Notes: generated by a model not told the origin, from the sequence alone. Counted from the stretch's first letter, positions 45,277 through 56,286 are shown. The stretch: DNA of 64,000 nt from Hordeum vulgare subsp. vulgare (GCF_904849725.1 NC_058523.1:202395689-202459688); one strand, 5' to 3'. Translations and numbers: made by a program.

Positions 45277-48200
45277 GTGATGGCGCACCTGCTCATGACT
45301 GGTTTCATTGATGGCTATACTCAGTGGATAATTGAAGATGAGGATGATGATGTTGAGTACGCCGACGGGGAAGGCAATGAAGACACGGGGCAAGACGAAG
45401 AGATGATCGATAATGGCGGCGGAGAAGAGGCCGGACATGGCGACAGGGAAGAGGCAGGACATGGCGGCAGTGAAGAGGCCGGATATGGCAGCGGAGAAGG
45501 GGACGGACATGGCGGCGGGGAAGAGGGCGCCGGACTTGGCGGTGGAGAACGGGCCGGACATGGCGATAGAGAAAACGTTATCTCCACACTGCAAAATTCA
45601 TCGGTACTAAGTTCAATCGTGCAGGAACGTCATGTGCAAGCACTGCTTCCTAAGGAGACAAGTACTGAGAAAGCTGCTTCTAGAGAGGAGGCCAAGCTGC
45701 AGCAATTGGTGGTAGACTCGAACACTCCATAGTATCATGGTTGCAATCCCAAGGTGACCCGCTTGAGTTTCACGCTTGAAGTCCTAAAGACGAAGGCTAA
45801 AAACAAATGGACCGACACTAGTCTCGATGAGCTTCTTAGTTAAATAAAGGATGTTCTTCCCACGGGGAATCTATGTCCTACTAGTGGGGATGAGGCCAAG
45901 AAGATCGTGTACCCTCTTAATCTGTCACACGTTACATACCATGCATGCATCAACGATTGCACAATTTATCGGAAGGAGAACGCGGAAAAGACAAGCTGTC
46001 CGGTGTGCAATGCTTCTCGATACAAGAAGGCCAGGAACAAATCTCCGCAGAAAGTTGTATGGTACTTACCGATCACTTCCCATCTCCAGCGGTATTTCGT
46101 AGATCCCAAGGAAGCAAAGCTCATGCACTAGCACGCGGAGAGGAAGAAGCCCGATGATGGAGATGATCTGAAGCTGAGACACATCATGGATGGAAGCCAA
46201 TGGAGAGCGTTCAACATCGAATATCGGTATTTCGCATGTGATGCAAGGAACATCGTGCTCGGCGCGCGTACCGATGTCATGAATCAGTTTGGCAACTATA
46301 ACACCAACCATAGCACATGGCACGTGTTTGTATGGATGCACAACCTCCCCCTGGTTGTGCATTAAGTCGAAGTACATACACATGAGCATGCTGATTCAAC
46401 GGCCGAAGCAACCGGGAAATAATATTAATCTGTATGTGGGGCAACTTCAATAGGAGTTAGACACGTTATGGAAAACACCGGCCAAGACATGGAACGCCAG
46501 CAAAGGCGAGTATTTCTATATGAGAGACGCGTTGATCACGACAGTGCACGACTATCTCGGTTACGGATATGTCGCAGGATAGGTGTGGCATGGATATTGC
46601 GGATGCACACGGTGCATGGATGATACGACGTCTCAGCACCTAACGTCAAGGAAAGATGGCGGGTCTGAGAAAATCGTGTACATGGGGCATCGAAGATGGC
46701 TCGAGAAGGACGACCCGTGGAGAAACCATGGAGATCTATTCAATGGTGAGTCTGAGCATCGAGGACCTCGACGTAAGCGGAGCCGCGCCAAAATTGATGA
46801 GTTGTTGAAAACCTGGGAGCAGTGCCCCACTCCGGGAAAGACGATGAAAAAGGCGCCGGAGCCGCTGCTGAAGGTATGTAAGACGAGGTTTGTTTTCTAG
46901 GACTAGGAGTACTGGCACAAACTCTACACGCCTCATTGCCTTGATCAAATGTATATCTGTAAGAATGTCTTTGAGAGCTTGCTGGCGACACTGATGAACA
47001 TGCTTGATAAGACCAAGGATGGGCCAAAGGCAAGAAAAGACTTGCAAGATTTGGAGATCAGGGTAGATCTGCACATGCCGCCCTGTAAAAAGTCAAAGGA
47101 GACAGAGACAGAGACCGAGGCGCGGGAGAAGAAGGGAAAAAGTAAAGGAAGAGGATTATTGTCCCCCTTCTTGATTCACCATAAGTCCGGTTGAGATCGA
47201 TCAATTCTTCAAGTGCCTTACCGGAATCAAAGTTAGTTCCGGTTATTGTGCAAGATAAGCAGATATCTGGACACGAAGAAGAAAAGGTCAACGGGATGAA
47301 GTCCCATGACTGTCATGTGACGATGATGCAAATACTACCTGTTGCCCTTAGAGGGATAATGGACAAGCCCGTACATGACACACTTATTGGTCTCTGCAAT
47401 ATTTTCCACGTCATCTCTCGAAAGTCAATCAGTGTGAAGCAGCTCCGGATGCTACAGGAAGAGATTCTTGTCATTCTAAATGAGCTTGAGATGTACTTCT
47501 CACCCGCGTTCTTTGACGTCATGGTGCATCTGTGTATCCATATTGTGGACGACATAATAGACATGGGGCCGTCATTCCTGCACAACACGATGCCGTTTGA
47601 GAGGATGGATGGGATCATCAAATGATTCGTTCGTAACATGTCCCGTCCGGATGGAAGCATCGTCCTGGGCTATCTGACACAAGAGTGCATCTCTTTCGGT
47701 GAGAATTTTCTATATGGCGCAGACCGGCCGACTGATGTTGGTTTCCCCGTTAACAAGCACGATGGGAGGCTGGAAGGAGAAGGTCATTCCAACGGTTGCA
47801 GGGAACTGCATGTGGCCTACTCGGATCGACATAACGACTTTGACAGAGCAAACTTGGTAGTGCTAGAAGACCTACACCAGGTAGATCATTTGTCAACACT
47901 GCACAAATAAACTATCGCAAAGTTACTAGAGAGCACAACTCCACTTTCATGCATTGGTTCAAAGAGCATATTATTGCTAATCCCACGGAAGAGGGCTCTA
48001 AGGATGGATTTCTCATATACGCCTTAGCACATGGCCCCTCGCCCAACCTCCTCACCTGTCAAGCATGCGATATCAATGGATACACGTTCTACACGGAGGC
48101 CAAAGATATGGACAGTGATTATCAGAACTCAAGGGTGACGATGGAATGCATGACCGACAGCGACAAATAGTGGAATTTAGAGATTTTATGGAAGGGTCAA

Positions 48201-48504
48201 GGAGATTTGGGAGCTTGACTACTCCGGACTGCAAAATGCGACGATGTTCCATTTTAGATGGGCTAAGAATGTCGAAAGAGAAAACCGGTATTTCACTACC
48301 ATGACTATACCCGACGCCAACAGCGATACCGTGAGTGCTATCGCAAAAAACGAGCCATGGGTACATGCTAAGCGCGTGACACAATGCTTCTTCATAACCG
48401 ACCCGTGCAATCCCAGCCGTGTTGTTGTGAGGAGAGGCAAAACGAGCATCATTGGAATGGATGGAGTCACCAACGAGGAAAACTACTATAGGTACTGGTT
48501 ATAG
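45277..48504 (+). pseudogene. CACTA transposase, TnpD-like (Tnp2, DUF4218, DUF4216)
   Basis: Continuous homology across frames. N-terminal MTGFIDGYTQWI and an acidic Gly-rich repeat lead to a Cys region (HACINDC...SCPVC, 45944-46010) and ARTDVMNQFG (probably the first catalytic Asp region). HSTWHVFVWMHNLPL, PKQPGN, GEYFYMRDALITTVHDYLGYGYVAG and MGHRRWLEKDDPWR follow; Tnp2 (PF02992-like) ends near 47060. DUF4218 follows (FFDVMVHLCIHIVDDI, 47500-47625; MSRPDGSIVLGYLTQECISF), then DUF4216 (RYFTTMTIPDANSD, 48280-48430, QCFFITDP). Stops include 45730-45732, 45841-45843, 46129-46131 and 46363-46365; frames change near 46363, 47190 and 47940. It would excise and reinsert the element. Confidence 0.9.
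45415..45570 (+). repeat. In-frame repeat coding for acidic Gly-rich units
   Basis: Imperfect units of about 24-27 bp (gaagaggccggacatggcgg) encoding E-E-A-G-H-G-G-type octapeptides, about six copies within the transposase N-terminal region. Confidence 0.8.
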
Positions 48505-48650
48505 CAGTAGCATTTTTCAGAAAAAGAACTATAGCTAGTCGAAATAGCAGTTACGTCGTTTGGAGAAACGTGCTGTAGCTACATGCGGTAGTAGTAGCAC
48601 TTTTTCGTTAAATTCGCTACTCCTATGTTGACTTAACTCCCAAATCTGCC
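48505..48650 (+). repeat. Internal copy of the CACTA subterminal repeat
   Basis: TATAGCAGTAGCATTTTT, GCTGTAGCTACATGCGG and GTAGTAGTAGCACTTTTTC units followed by aaattcgctactcc and a C-rich tract, parallel to the order at 44300-44480 at the element's 5' end. Confidence 0.65.
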
Positions 48651-48960
48651 TCCCACCTGTGCTTCATCCCCCAAATCCCCACTCTCTCTTCTCCCCCCTC
48701 ATCACCGCCGGAGCCCGTGCCCTCGCCCTCGACCTTGCCGGAATCCTGCCCTCGCCCCCGACCCCGATGCTCGCCAACGACCCCGGCACTTGCCCCCGAC
48801 CCCCGGCCCAGGTGACCTCGCCCTCGCCCCCGACCCCGGCCCCGGCTCGCCATATCTCCCTCCTCTCCTTCCTCCCCTGCCAACCTCGGCTGTCGTCGGC
48901 CCTGCCTCCTCGTCACTGCACCCTCTGTAAGCCCCCACCGCTCCTCCTTTCTCTCCTAGA
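48651..48960 (+). repeat. C-rich low-complexity tract with (CTCGCC/GACCCCG) repeats
   Basis: Imperfect hexamer/heptamer repeats. Open frames on both strands encode Pro/Arg/Gly-rich sequence and are compositional. Probably the 5' leader of the second CACTA gene, mirroring the CT-rich tract at 44441-44600. Confidence 0.6.
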
Positions 48961-48990
48961 TAGGGTTCTTCTGTTAATTTAATTAGGTTT

Positions 48991-49106
48991 TAGTTAGGGC
49001 AGTAGGTTAATTAGGTTATCTATTTAGTTATGAATCCTAGTTATCAAACTAGTAGGTTATCAATTTAGTTAGGGCAGTAGGTTAATTAGGTTATCTATTT
49101 AGTTAT
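48991..49106 (+). repeat. 41-bp direct repeat, 75-bp period
   Basis: tagttagggcagtaggttaa... at 48991-49031 and again, identical, at 49066-49106. Within the presumed leader/intron of the second CACTA gene. Confidence 0.9.
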
Positions 49107-49190
49107 TTCAAATATTGTGAACAAAAATGAGTTCTTGCATTTTTCTTCAAGTTCTATATTTTTCTTCCTATTATATGCAAATTTGAAGTG

Positions 49191-49295
49191 GACATGTGAT
49201 ATGTGGACATGTGATTTGGACATGTCATATTTGGAATTTGGACATGTCATATCTGTACATGTGATGTTTTGGACATGACATATTTGGAAAATGAT
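49191..49295 (+). repeat. GGACATGTGATATTT-type short repeats
   Basis: About six copies of ggacatg(t/a)(g/c)at with 8-20 bp spacing, immediately before the leader module at 49319. Confidence 0.7.
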
Positions 49296-49318
49296 GATTA
49301 TGTGCAGGGTAAATGATC

Positions 49319-49425
49319 CGAGTGGCCTATGTTTCGCCAGAATGTTGATTCATTTCCGTTTCGGTGAATTTCTGGCGCTCCATATGGCCACTTTTAGCAA
49401 AGATCATGCCGAAATTTTCCGTGAA
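49319..49425 (+). promoter_or_regulatory. Second copy of the CACTA leader module
   Basis: Aligns with 44969-45075: gcctatgtttcgccagaatg, catttccgtttcggtgaatt, aaagatcatgccgaa. About 150 bp before the first ATG of the second gene (49573). Confidence 0.65.
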
Positions 49426-50549
49426 TTTTAGCGTGACTTGTGCTAGAAAGTAGGCATATCGAGTGTCGGGATTTTCCTGGGAAACGGCATTCCGGCAAAC
49501 ATAGATCTTTTTATGTCATTTATCATTTTTTATAGTTTTAGAATTAAATGAGGAGACTCAATCATAGGAAACATGTCGAACAACGAAGAAATCGGGCCTT
49601 CTGACCAACATGAAGACGAGATGGATTATGAGGGTGAACAATAGTACCTCGACTTTTTGTGTGCTAAGCACAGTCAAGGTTTGCAGGTCGGCCTAGATGA
49701 TGCTACTGACGCTGACATCGACACCGATGGTGCTGACACTGATGGAAGTGCCGAGACCGGCAGGGAAGGTACCGGCGAGAAGATATCGGCGGGGAAGGTA
49801 CCGGCGCCGATGTCTCTACCGAAAAGAAGAAGCAGAAGAAGTAGAGGATACGAACACCTAACAAACTCGACATAGGACGACTGGTGATCACAAAGATGGC
49901 CCCTGGCAAGAGCCATTAGAGCTGGAAGAACCTCGGAAGTGCTATGTGAACCAAGTAGGATGCATCCTATGAGAATGCGCGAGCATCAAAGACGATGACA
50001 TAAGGGGTAAAGAACATTTGATGTAGTTGCTTCTGATGAAGCTGCACAAGAGATTCAAGTTCCCAGACCGGGATGACGCCATAGAACACCCGTGGGATGA
50101 TAAGAACATGAAAAATATTAACAATCACGCGCTGGGCATGTTCAGCAATGATTTGGCCTCCTAGTAAGGGAGGGTGAAACGAGCTATTGAGGCTGAGGAA
50201 CCCCTGTCCTAGATTGTGGAGGCAAAAAGTTCGAAAAGTTCGAAAAGAGGAGTTCGAAAAGTTCAAGGACACTTGCGCTACCGAGGCAGCCAAGGCTAAG
50301 GCTGCAAAATTCAAGATCCTTCAGCAAAGGAACACGGGGAAGCATCGCCTCGGAAACCGTGGCTACCTTGGCAAAAGGCCCATATGGCATAAGGAGGACA
50401 CGAAACGTGAAGCCGCGGGTCTCCTAGACCCCTTCGCAAAGTTCACCAACCCCTTGGAACATGACTTCATCAGGGCCCGCTACAAGTGGGACAAGGAAAA
50501 GAAGGTTTTTTACACGGTGCAGATCACGAGGAAATTGATTAGAATACTG

Positions 50550-50631
50550 GTAATTATTCTTTTACCACCTTACATTTAGCTTCTGATCAAGTTGACTACA
50601 CATTCGTAAATGGTTCACGTTTCTTCTGCAG
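50550..50631 (+). other. Intron in the second CACTA gene
   Basis: GTAATTATTC...TTCTTCTGCAG, 82 nt; removal joins RKLIRIL to EKQHQL in frame. Confidence 0.65.
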
Positions 50632-51224
50632 GAGAAGCAACACCAGCTTGCAGCCGAAAGCCCTACTTCGCCGATGAGGCCCAAGTGGGACACCCATCTC
50701 AACCGGGCCTTGAACGAACTTAAGGGACTCCCTTTGGGCAAGCAGCCGCAATATGGACGTGTGCACAGCGCCGGAGACGGCACCACGTGGAAGATGTTTT
50801 ACAACGAGGGCCCGGAGGCCAAGAAGCAGAAAAGGAAGTTTAGTCAGACACACACCAACAAGAAGGTGAAGCTTGCGTTCGAGCAAAAAGCAGCTAAGGA
50901 CGCGGAAAAAGTAGCCGAGGAGAAAAATGAGTTGCTACAGCACGCAGTCGACGCGGTTTACATGCTTGCAGAAATGATTTTGCTACTATCTTGATCCCGT
51001 CTATCATCAACTGGACGAAGGAAAATCTAGACAAGACGGTACATGATTTCCCCATGCCTAGTTTCGTCGGGACCAACTCGGTGAACAACACCACCGCACC
51101 ATCACCAGATCACGCAACCAGGCCAGCTCCCACACCCGCACCCGCACTCGCTTATAGCAGCCCATCCTCAGTCTCTAGCGCACTAGGCGGGCCTTCGTCC
51201 TTGGCTCAGCTTGATGACCTCACG

Positions 51225-51311
51225 GTAATTACATGTGGCACCAACATATATCTAGAAAATTCCATTTTCGTTGCCTTTCGAATGGTTTACGCCACAGACA
51301 TGTGTTTGCAG
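51225..51311 (+). other. Intron in the second CACTA gene
   Basis: GTAATTACATG...TGTTTGCAG, 87 nt; removal joins LDDLT to ADETPCTV in frame. Confidence 0.55.
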
Positions 51312-52562
51312 GCTGATGAAACCCCGTGCACCGTACTCTACATGATCAGAGGCCAGAAGGTGTACATGGGAAAGGGGGTGATAATGAACCCGTGGAACTC
51401 ATGTTCCATGGCCAGCTGATGCCCGGTGGGCACTTCAGGGTTACCTTGTCGAGTGTGAAATCGGGGCACAAGGATTTGCCTCCTCCAATACGACTAGGGG
51501 GAGAGGACGACGAGACCCCGTCGCGCATTGGAAGTTGCAAGGGTTGGGTGCTGCTTTGGCCAAAGAATCTTCTTCGTCTCGAGCCGGATGAGAGCACACC
51601 AATAACGACACATCAACAAGCAGGTATGGACACCGCCACCCCGCTTACGCAGTTACCAGCACCTGTAGTGCTGGGTGAGAGCGGCGGATGACGTGATGAA
51701 GGGGGTCCAATGGTGGCTGATGTAATCGCTCCCCTAGAACAAATAATGGATGATGAGATGGAGGAGGACCCTCTTTAGTTCCTCAATACAGGCGCCGGTG
51801 ACGGTGGCTTAGATATGATGAGTCAGCCATATGACGACTCGGGCTATCAGCATGCTAATGAGGATATGGATGATCTGCCAGGGCAGGAACGTCCTAGAAG
51901 TGATTGCAAGAAGTCTCTCTTCATGCAATCCTCACACGACATGCCTGAAGATGTCGCCTCAACATAGGCTCAACTAGCCGAGGGTCGTACAATAGTGCTT
52001 AGCCCGATAACACTGAGGCAGGGGTTAAGGAAGGGTGTGGAAGGTCTGCCCAAGAAAAAAGAGAGGAAGAGATCAAGGAAGATAGGCTCAACTCCCTACA
52101 AACAAGACAGAGCACATAGAAACCGGACGATGGACATGATCCATGTCACGGGCGAGCGGATGCTACTGCCAAAACCGGTGGAGGAAATATATGGGGATCT
52201 CCGGGGACTGCACAACCATGTGTTCTCGACTGAGAAAATCCTACTAGCCTTAAAGGATACAGGATATCCGACATATGTGGCTCGTGTGCGTGAGGGGAAG
52301 TGCTACGTCGACACACGGCCCTCGGAGGTGGTCTTCCTGCGGTTTGATCATATCTTCGAGATGTTTCTAATAATGCGCTACATATGAGCTGTGTCATGAA
52401 GAGAGAAGAAGTCTCACAAATCTGTTTGGCGGATCCATACTACATGCACGAGTCCTTCTTGAGTCTTGGCGACTTTGAGCGTAAAACTGCTAGGGAGTAC
52501 GTTGAAAACTTCATGGTAGAGAACAAGGACGATGAAATTGTCCTCCTACCTTATCATGCAAA

Positions 52563-52651
52563 GTAAGTTAGTGTCGGACAACCCTTTCATACATTTCAAT
52601 CATTCCTTCTTGCTCATATGGAGAATAATTTAAGGTGTTTTTTTCCCGCAG
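52563..52651 (+). other. Intron in the second CACTA gene
   Basis: GTAAGTTAGTG...TTTTTCCCGCAG, 89 nt; removal joins LLPYHA to NNGRAVLI in frame within the Ulp1-like domain. Confidence 0.65.
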
Positions 52652-53524
52652 CAACGGTCGTGCCGTCCTTATCGTTCTTTACCTTCGAGTCTCTCACGCC
52701 ATGTATTTCGACCCTACCACAAAGAACGAGAAGAAGGACTACACCCATGTAATGAATATTCTAGATGATGTTGTCCAAGGATTCAGCTTTGGGGGTGGCC
52801 ACATACAGATCCGGAAACAAAGGAACCGCAAGACGGATTTCTCGCATAAAACCAACTTCTGCTGCATCCATGTCCCAAAATCATGTACGAACGATAGATT
52901 CTACCTCCTCCTCTCATGATGGCGTTCAGAAGGGATCACCAAAAGCTTCGCATGACAACCAGAAATGATTGTCATATCCGCAAGTGGGTAGAATCTCAAG
53001 GAGAAGCAGATTATAAACTTAAAGATGACTTCTTTCACATCTAGAGGGACATTGCGACGATCATCATGAAAGAAGTCGTCAAAATGAAGGGGATGTTCCA
53101 CCACGGCCCTATATCGCGAGATGACATCCGAAATTACATAAGCATGCAACGTCTGGACCTCACGCCATTCAAGAAGCTAGGGTCCATCCTCAATGGTATG
53201 GAAGGATGGAAGTTCTAGTGATTTACGATGCCGATAATGATGATATGTGTCTGTTGAACTTGTATATACTTTCTGTAGCGATGAAACTTTGTGATGTGAA
53301 CGGTCCCTACCGAACTCGCATAACGCTACTTTTTTAGTTTGGGTATGATCACCTGCGTACTTCTAGCTAATTAGTTTGTGTACGATGAAACTGCGTTGAA
53401 TATTTATGTTTACTATATGTTGCATCTAGTTGCTAACCCTTTTTTGTGTTGCTCAAGTATATTTTGTTGCATATGATTGTACATTCTCTTGATGAACATG
53501 CATCTCTAGCAGGTACCTAGATTC

Positions 53525-53868
53525 ATGATGGCGAAGTACCGGTGCTATTCGTGTACAAAGGAAAGGTATTAGGAGTATACGATGAGTGGTCCGAGTGTGA
53601 GACACAAGTGGAGGGGGTCTCGGGCGCCAGCCATAAATGCTGCAAAAGCAGACAAGAAGCAGAAACTAGTTATGTGAGGCTCACGCTAGCGCGAGAGAGG
53701 GCTCATAACCGCCACCTCATGTACTACATAGTTTCGCTCTCACTCATAGTGATAGCTCTTTTCACGTATATCATTGTTTCGATGGATGACGATGTAGTTG
53801 CAAGTATTCGAGACCTGTATCGCTATTTTCGAGATGATGACGAGAGACCACATTGTGTTGGATCATGA
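53525..53868 (+). pseudogene. Third CACTA ORF: RNase H1 N-terminal (Caulimo_VI)-like domain plus membrane segment
   Basis: ATG at 53525/53528 reads MMAKYRCY, then a one-base loss in a T run at 53548-53549 shifts into the open frame from 53542 (FVYKGKVLGVYDEWSECETQV ... SGASHKCCKSRQEAETSYVRL). The pattern VYKGKxxGVYxxWxEC...V.G.....K....EAE is that of the small RNA/DNA-hybrid-binding domain found at the N-terminus of RNase H1 and in caulimovirus viroplasmin. It is followed by a basic stretch (RERAHNRH) and a strongly hydrophobic helix (YYIVSLSLIVIALFTYIIV). No RNase H catalytic domain follows. Lies 130 bp before the 3' subterminal repeats. Confidence 0.65.
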
Positions 53869-53989
53869 TTCTAATGATGACATGGTTTGATGAGACTATT
53901 TGTGTGTGAATGATGATGACATTTGTATGTGCTAAAGATTATTGTATAAAGCTTGCTCAAATACAAAACAAATACGCAAAAGAAAATCA

Positions 53990-54298
53990 AAAACCCTTAC
54001 CAGTAGCATGGCTTAGTAAAGATTGCTACTGCTACGCATATATAGAAGCAACACATTTATGTAAAGTTCGCTACTTTTACGCATGTATAGCAGTAGCGCG
54101 TTTATGTAAAGCTCGCTACTACTACGCATGTATAGTAGTAGGATGGGCGAACACCCGCTACTCCTACATGTTAGCTGTAGCGCGGGCGAACCTGTGTTAC
54201 TACTAAAGGTTAGCTGTAGCGCCATATTAGTAGTGCGGGAGCTCGCGCTACTGATACGCCTAAAACCCGCAGTACTGCTAGGCTTTTCCGTAGTAGTG
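53990..54298 (+). repeat. 3' subterminal repeats and TIR of the CACTA element
   Basis: GCTACTGCTACGCATATATAG, AGCAGTAGCGCG, GCTACTACTACGCATG and TAGCTGTAGCGC units in both orientations. The terminal repeat ends ...CCGTAGTAGTG at 54298. Confidence 0.8.
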
Positions 54299-54301
54299 AG
54301 A
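54299..54301. repeat. TSD of the CACTA element (right)
   Basis: AGA, as at 44097-44099. Confidence 0.8.
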
Positions 54302-54693
54302 GAAAGGGCAGCCACACAACAATCTTGCCGCAGCGCTGCACATCCTATCTCTCGTAGTTCTATCCTCGAAACACCCCACAGCAAAGCCCTGCTCAGTTGT
54401 CACCACCAACACCTCACCACGCCGTCATGCTGCTGGAGGATTTGGGTTGCTACTTCACCATCGCTCGTTGGATCGAGGAGATGAAGGCGTCACCGAGCTG
54501 TATATGTGTTGAACGCCGAGGTGTCGTCCGTTTGGCACTTGATCGGGCGATCGCTGGCGGGTCGTGATTGGACGCTTCCGCTTAGCGATCTACAATGGTA
54601 GGTAGATTCAATCTCTCCTCTCCTAGATGGCCATCACCATGGATAGATCGTGTTTGCGCGTATGATTGTTTTCCCATGCAACGTTCCCCAACA
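54302..54693 (+). repeat. Copia element 2, second LTR, remaining 3' part
   Basis: Matches 42743-43175 of the first LTR (ggctgccacacgacaatcttg-like) and ends GTTCCCCAACA. After 54693 the sequence is gypsy D. Confidence 0.85.
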
Positions 54694-54820
54694 ATATCAA
54701 GCATCCCCAAGATTAATTATTGCTCATCCTCGAGTAGATAAATGATTAAAACGTAATTTTTGATGTGACATGCTTCCCATGATATATTCTTGTGTATGCA
54801 TGCTCATTGAGAAACGATGA
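54694..54820 (-). repeat. Gypsy D, first LTR bases, PPT and internal end (minus)
   Basis: atatca is the reverse complement of the LTR start TGATAT; gcatccccaag is the reverse of the PPT; then ...ctcatcctcgagtagataaatgat parallels 61986-62005 of gypsy C. Continues after gypsy C at 63514. Confidence 0.7.
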
Positions 54821-54825
54821 ATTAA
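54821..54825. repeat. TSD of gypsy C (left)
   Basis: ATTAA; same at 63509-63513. Confidence 0.85.
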
Positions 54826-56257
54826 TGATACGTCTCCGTCATATACATATTTTTTAATTGCTCCATGCCAATATTATACAACTTTCACATATTTTTTAGA
54901 ATGTTTTATATGATTTATTAGACTAACATATTGATCTAGTGCCAAGTGTGAGTTCCTGTTTGTTGCATGTTTTTTGTTTTGCAGAATATCCATATCAAAC
55001 GAAGTCCAAATTTGATATAATTTAAGAAGAATTATTTTGGAATATATGTGATTTTTGGGAGGTGGAATCAACGTAAATGGAGTCCCACGGCATCCAGTAC
55101 CCACGAGGTCATGACCCATACCCTCTGGCGCGCCCTGCCCTCTAGTGGCCACACCGTGTGTCCACTCGAACTCATCTTCGGGCACATGAAATATAATTTA
55201 TGGAAAAATTTGTGTACAACTTTCAGCCCAGTCCGAGTTACAGAAGAGAACAGAGAGGGGCATCCAATCTCGGAGAGGCTCCTGCCCCTCTGCCGCCATG
55301 GAGTCCATGGACCAGAGGTGTAACTCTCCTCCCATCTAGGGTGAGGCGAAGGAATAAGAATAAGGAGGGGAGGCTCTCTCCCCCTCTCTCCCGATGGCAC
55401 CGGAGTGCCGCCGGGGAAAGGAGTGTGACGACATTCTACATCAGCAATCTTGCCGCCGTTAACACCAACTCTATCCCCATCTATGCAGTAGTGTAACACC
55501 TCTTTTCCCATTGTAACTCTATACTTAAACATGGTGCTCAACACTACATACTATTTTCGAATGATATGTGGCTATCCTATGATGTTTGAGTTGATCTATT
55601 TTGTCCTATGGGCTAATTCGTGAAATTACTATGATTGGTTTAACTTTCTTGCGGATATGTTGTTGTCCTTTGGTGCCCATCATATGAGAGCGCGTGTGAA
55701 TCACTCCATAGGGTTAGCTGTGTGTTGATAGGACTATGCATTGGAAGGCAAGAGTGACAGAATACTTGTTTCTAACATAGAAACTGATGCATAAGGGATT
55801 GAAGGGGGACCAATATATATTTTAATTCTATGGTTATGTTTTGCATCAATGAACATTAGTTGTTGCGGATGCTTGCTAGTAGTTCCAATCACAAGTGCAT
55901 AGAATTCCAGGTAAGGGATGACAAGCTAGAAGTGGCCTCTCCGACATAAAAACTTGTTATCGGTCTAGTAACATAGTCAATTGCCTAATGACAAATCCTT
56001 CTCTTGCGTTACAAAAAGCTTGCTACCACATTACAATATTTATTATCTTGCAATTTATTTCTAGTTTTATTCTCGCAAAGTACTTCTAGTTTTATTCTTG
56101 TTTTCGGTAAAGTAAACGTTAGATTTGCGTAGAGTTGTATTGGTGGTCGATAGAACTTGATGAAATATTTGCTCTAACTTTCGCTCCTTGTTTTGTTCGA
56201 CACTCTAATTTATCGAGAAGGGCTAAAAACGATCCCCTATAAATTTGGGGGTTATGA
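54826..56257 (+). repeat. 5' LTR of gypsy C
   Basis: 1432 bp, starts TGATACGTCTCC, ends GTTATGA (usual GTTATCA mutated). Confidence 0.85.
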
Positions 56258-56268
56258 AAACCTTTTTC

Positions 56269-56286
56269 TGGAGCCGTTGCTAGGGA
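56269..56286 (+). promoter_or_regulatory. Primer-binding site of gypsy C (tRNA-Asp type)
   Basis: TGGAGCCGTTGCTAGGGA, matching the plant tRNA-Asp PBS TGGCGCCGTTGCCGGGGA at 15 of 18 positions. Confidence 0.7.

Larger units (their letters stand above)
49573..53220 (+). pseudogene. Second CACTA gene, spliced, with Ulp1-like C-terminus
   Basis: ATG at 49573 (MSNNEEIGPSD), then an acidic Asp-rich segment with a stop at about 49642. Basic region EEFEKFKDTCATEAAKAKAAKF and a GNRGYLGKRPIWHKED domain (50187-50549). GT-AG intron 50550-50631, then LAAESPTSPMRPKWDTHLNRALNELKG and a Lys/Glu coiled coil; Pro/Ala linker; intron 51225-51311; a CTVLYMIRGQKVYMGKGV region. After intron 52563-52651 comes RAVLIVLYLRVSHAMYFDP ... 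KTDFSHKTNFCC, the position of the Ulp1-like peptidase. The His and Asp are visible, but the usual Gln-Cys motif is poorly conserved. Many stops after 52917. Probably the TnpA-type partner of the transposase. Confidence 0.75.
44100..54298 (+). mobile_element. CACTA (En/Spm-type) DNA transposon, 10.2 kb
   Basis: Terminal inverted repeats start CACTACTA(G/C)GG(G/A)AAA; 3-bp TSD AGA; subterminal arrays of TAGCAGTAGCGCG-like units at both ends. It carries a TnpD-like transposase, a second spliced gene with Ulp1-like C-terminus and a short third ORF. It splits a copia LTR, whose halves rejoin exactly when it is removed. All genes have stops or frameshifts, so it is not autonomous now, but both termini look intact and could be mobilised in trans. 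Confidence 0.93.

Noticed and set aside
48623..48982. Gly/Arg-rich and Pro-rich ORFs on both strands
   Set aside because: Direct translation of the C-rich hexamer repeats.
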